Source: Desertimonas flava
GTDB lineage: Bacteria > Actinomycetota > Acidimicrobiia > Acidimicrobiales > Ilumatobacteraceae
Reading direction: 5' to 3'
DNA: 52,565 bases
Assembly (NCBI RefSeq): GCF_003426815.1
Contig: NZ_QKYK01000038.1
Span: 1 to 52,565 of the forward strand
Shown here: one piece after another, positions 52,063 through 52,565 of the stretch
Layout: each line of letters begins with the position of its first letter
Position numbering within the stretch: the first letter of the stretch is position 1
Position numbers and translations under genes: made by a program
The notes under the pieces: generated by a model
Database searches by the model: none
What the model was told of the DNA's origin: nothing
What the model saw: only the letters and a program-made list of their open reading frames with translations

Positions 52063-52565
52063 ATGGCCTCCCGGCGACCGCCCAGACCTCGACCAGCTCC
52101 ACGCTGCCGTCGACGCCCTCGGCACCGCGTTCGCCGACCTCGCCGTCGAAACGTTCACCACCGACACCCTCAAACACGCCAGCCTCGAAGTGACACGCGC
52201 GGCCAACATGATCGACGGCATCCGCGCCGACCTCGCCCGCAAAGAACGCGACCTCCGCCCACCCGCCGGCACCATCCCACCCCCACCCAGCCGCTCCCTC
52301 GACCCCCGAGGACAACGCCCCAACCGCCAACCCGAACGCGATTCATCACGCTCCGACCTGTTCGACCAGCTACCCGCACTCGGCGACGCCACCCGCCGCG
52401 GTGACCTCTCCGGCGCCTACGCCGACACCGTCAGCAACGCCACCAGTCGCCTCTCACCCGACGAACGAACCGCGTTCTACCAGCGCTACCGCAACGACCT
52501 CACCACCCACGCCCTGGGCAACGATCTGCACAGCTTCCGGGTCCACGTCCGCGGCCTCGTCGACG
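52063..52565 (+). pseudogene. DUF222 (13E12-type) protein, 5' part, apparent +1 frameshift after codon 3
   Basis: From about 52073 the frame that contains GAC at 52085 reads a typical DUF222 N-terminus (DLDQLHAAVDALGTAFADLA, then ANMIDGIRADLARKERDLR, a Pro-rich linker, and DATRRGDLSGAYADTVSN) and runs off the right edge. The promoter-supported ATG 52063 is in a different frame. Removing one C from the CCC at 52070-52072 joins them as MASGDRPDLDQLH. A TTG at 52028, inside the predicted -35, is the only in-frame alternative start I see. Either a real frameshift or a sequencing error in a C run. Confidence 0.72.

Overview
This window is high-GC, gene-dense bacterial chromosome, most likely from an actinobacterium. 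An Acidimicrobiia/Ilumatobacter-type lineage is my best guess. The evidence is the galU / moeA(glp) / sepX(glpR) cluster, a 13E12-type DUF222/HNH gene at each edge, DUF3039 and DUF2510 proteins, a mycothiol-type DsbA protein, a WXG100-like protein, and many starts that look leaderless (TANNNT about 7-8 nt before the start codon). There is no rRNA or marker gene for a firm placement. I see no complete insertion sequence, prophage or CRISPR array.

Layout. 1-640: 3' end of an HNH endonuclease gene, then 120-bp tandem repeats whose relatives recur at 33.5 and 42.4 kb. 0.65-5.4 kb: DUF3039 protein, Nudix hydrolase, M20 peptidase, YbaK-like deacylase, heme-type binding protein, fasciclin protein. 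5.4-7.4 kb (minus): SGNH hydrolase and lipid acyltransferase. 7.5-17.3 kb: a nucleoside salvage island with a BMP-type ABC importer, adenosine deaminase and uracil phosphoribosyltransferase on plus, and an adenosine kinase and phosphohexomutase operon on minus. 17.3-23.9 kb: M1 aminopeptidase and several cell-surface or poorly known proteins, including one with an LPVTG motif at its N-terminus. 23.9-24.6 kb: a deleted siderophore-binding protein gene beside tRNA-Ala(CGC).

24.6-32.1 kb (mostly minus): sepX/glpR, moaC, moaA, moeA/glp, galU, a cysteine-free FmdB homologue (plus), a SAF-domain protein and uppP. Molybdopterin synthesis, division-related membrane proteins and envelope precursor genes sit together. 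32.2-35.0 kb: tldE and tldD, with a long nested inverted repeat upstream of tldD. 35.2-44.5 kb (mostly plus): hotdog thioesterase, DsbA-like protein, SRPBCC protein (minus), PAP2-type enzyme, dxs, LLM flavin enzyme, an unknown, NfuA-like protein, CDF transporter, EamA transporter. 44.5-49.0 kb: a TPP-riboswitch operon of thiamine pyrophosphokinase plus a thiamine-type ABC importer whose ATPase carries a C-terminal GNAT domain. 49.1-51.0 kb: a WXG100-like small protein translationally coupled to a 556-residue protein I cannot assign. 51.1-52.6 kb: a beta-hydroxyacid dehydrogenase and the frameshifted 5' end of a DUF222 gene.

The strongest candidates for undescribed biology are the ABC-ATPase/GNAT fusion, the WXG100-like pair, the leaderless short ORFs abutting sepX and a peptidoglycan-binding gene, the cysteine-free FmdB protein, the N-terminal LPVTG protein, and the dispersed and inverted repeats. 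Comparisons with Mycobacterium tuberculosis or corynebacteria are from memory, not from a search.
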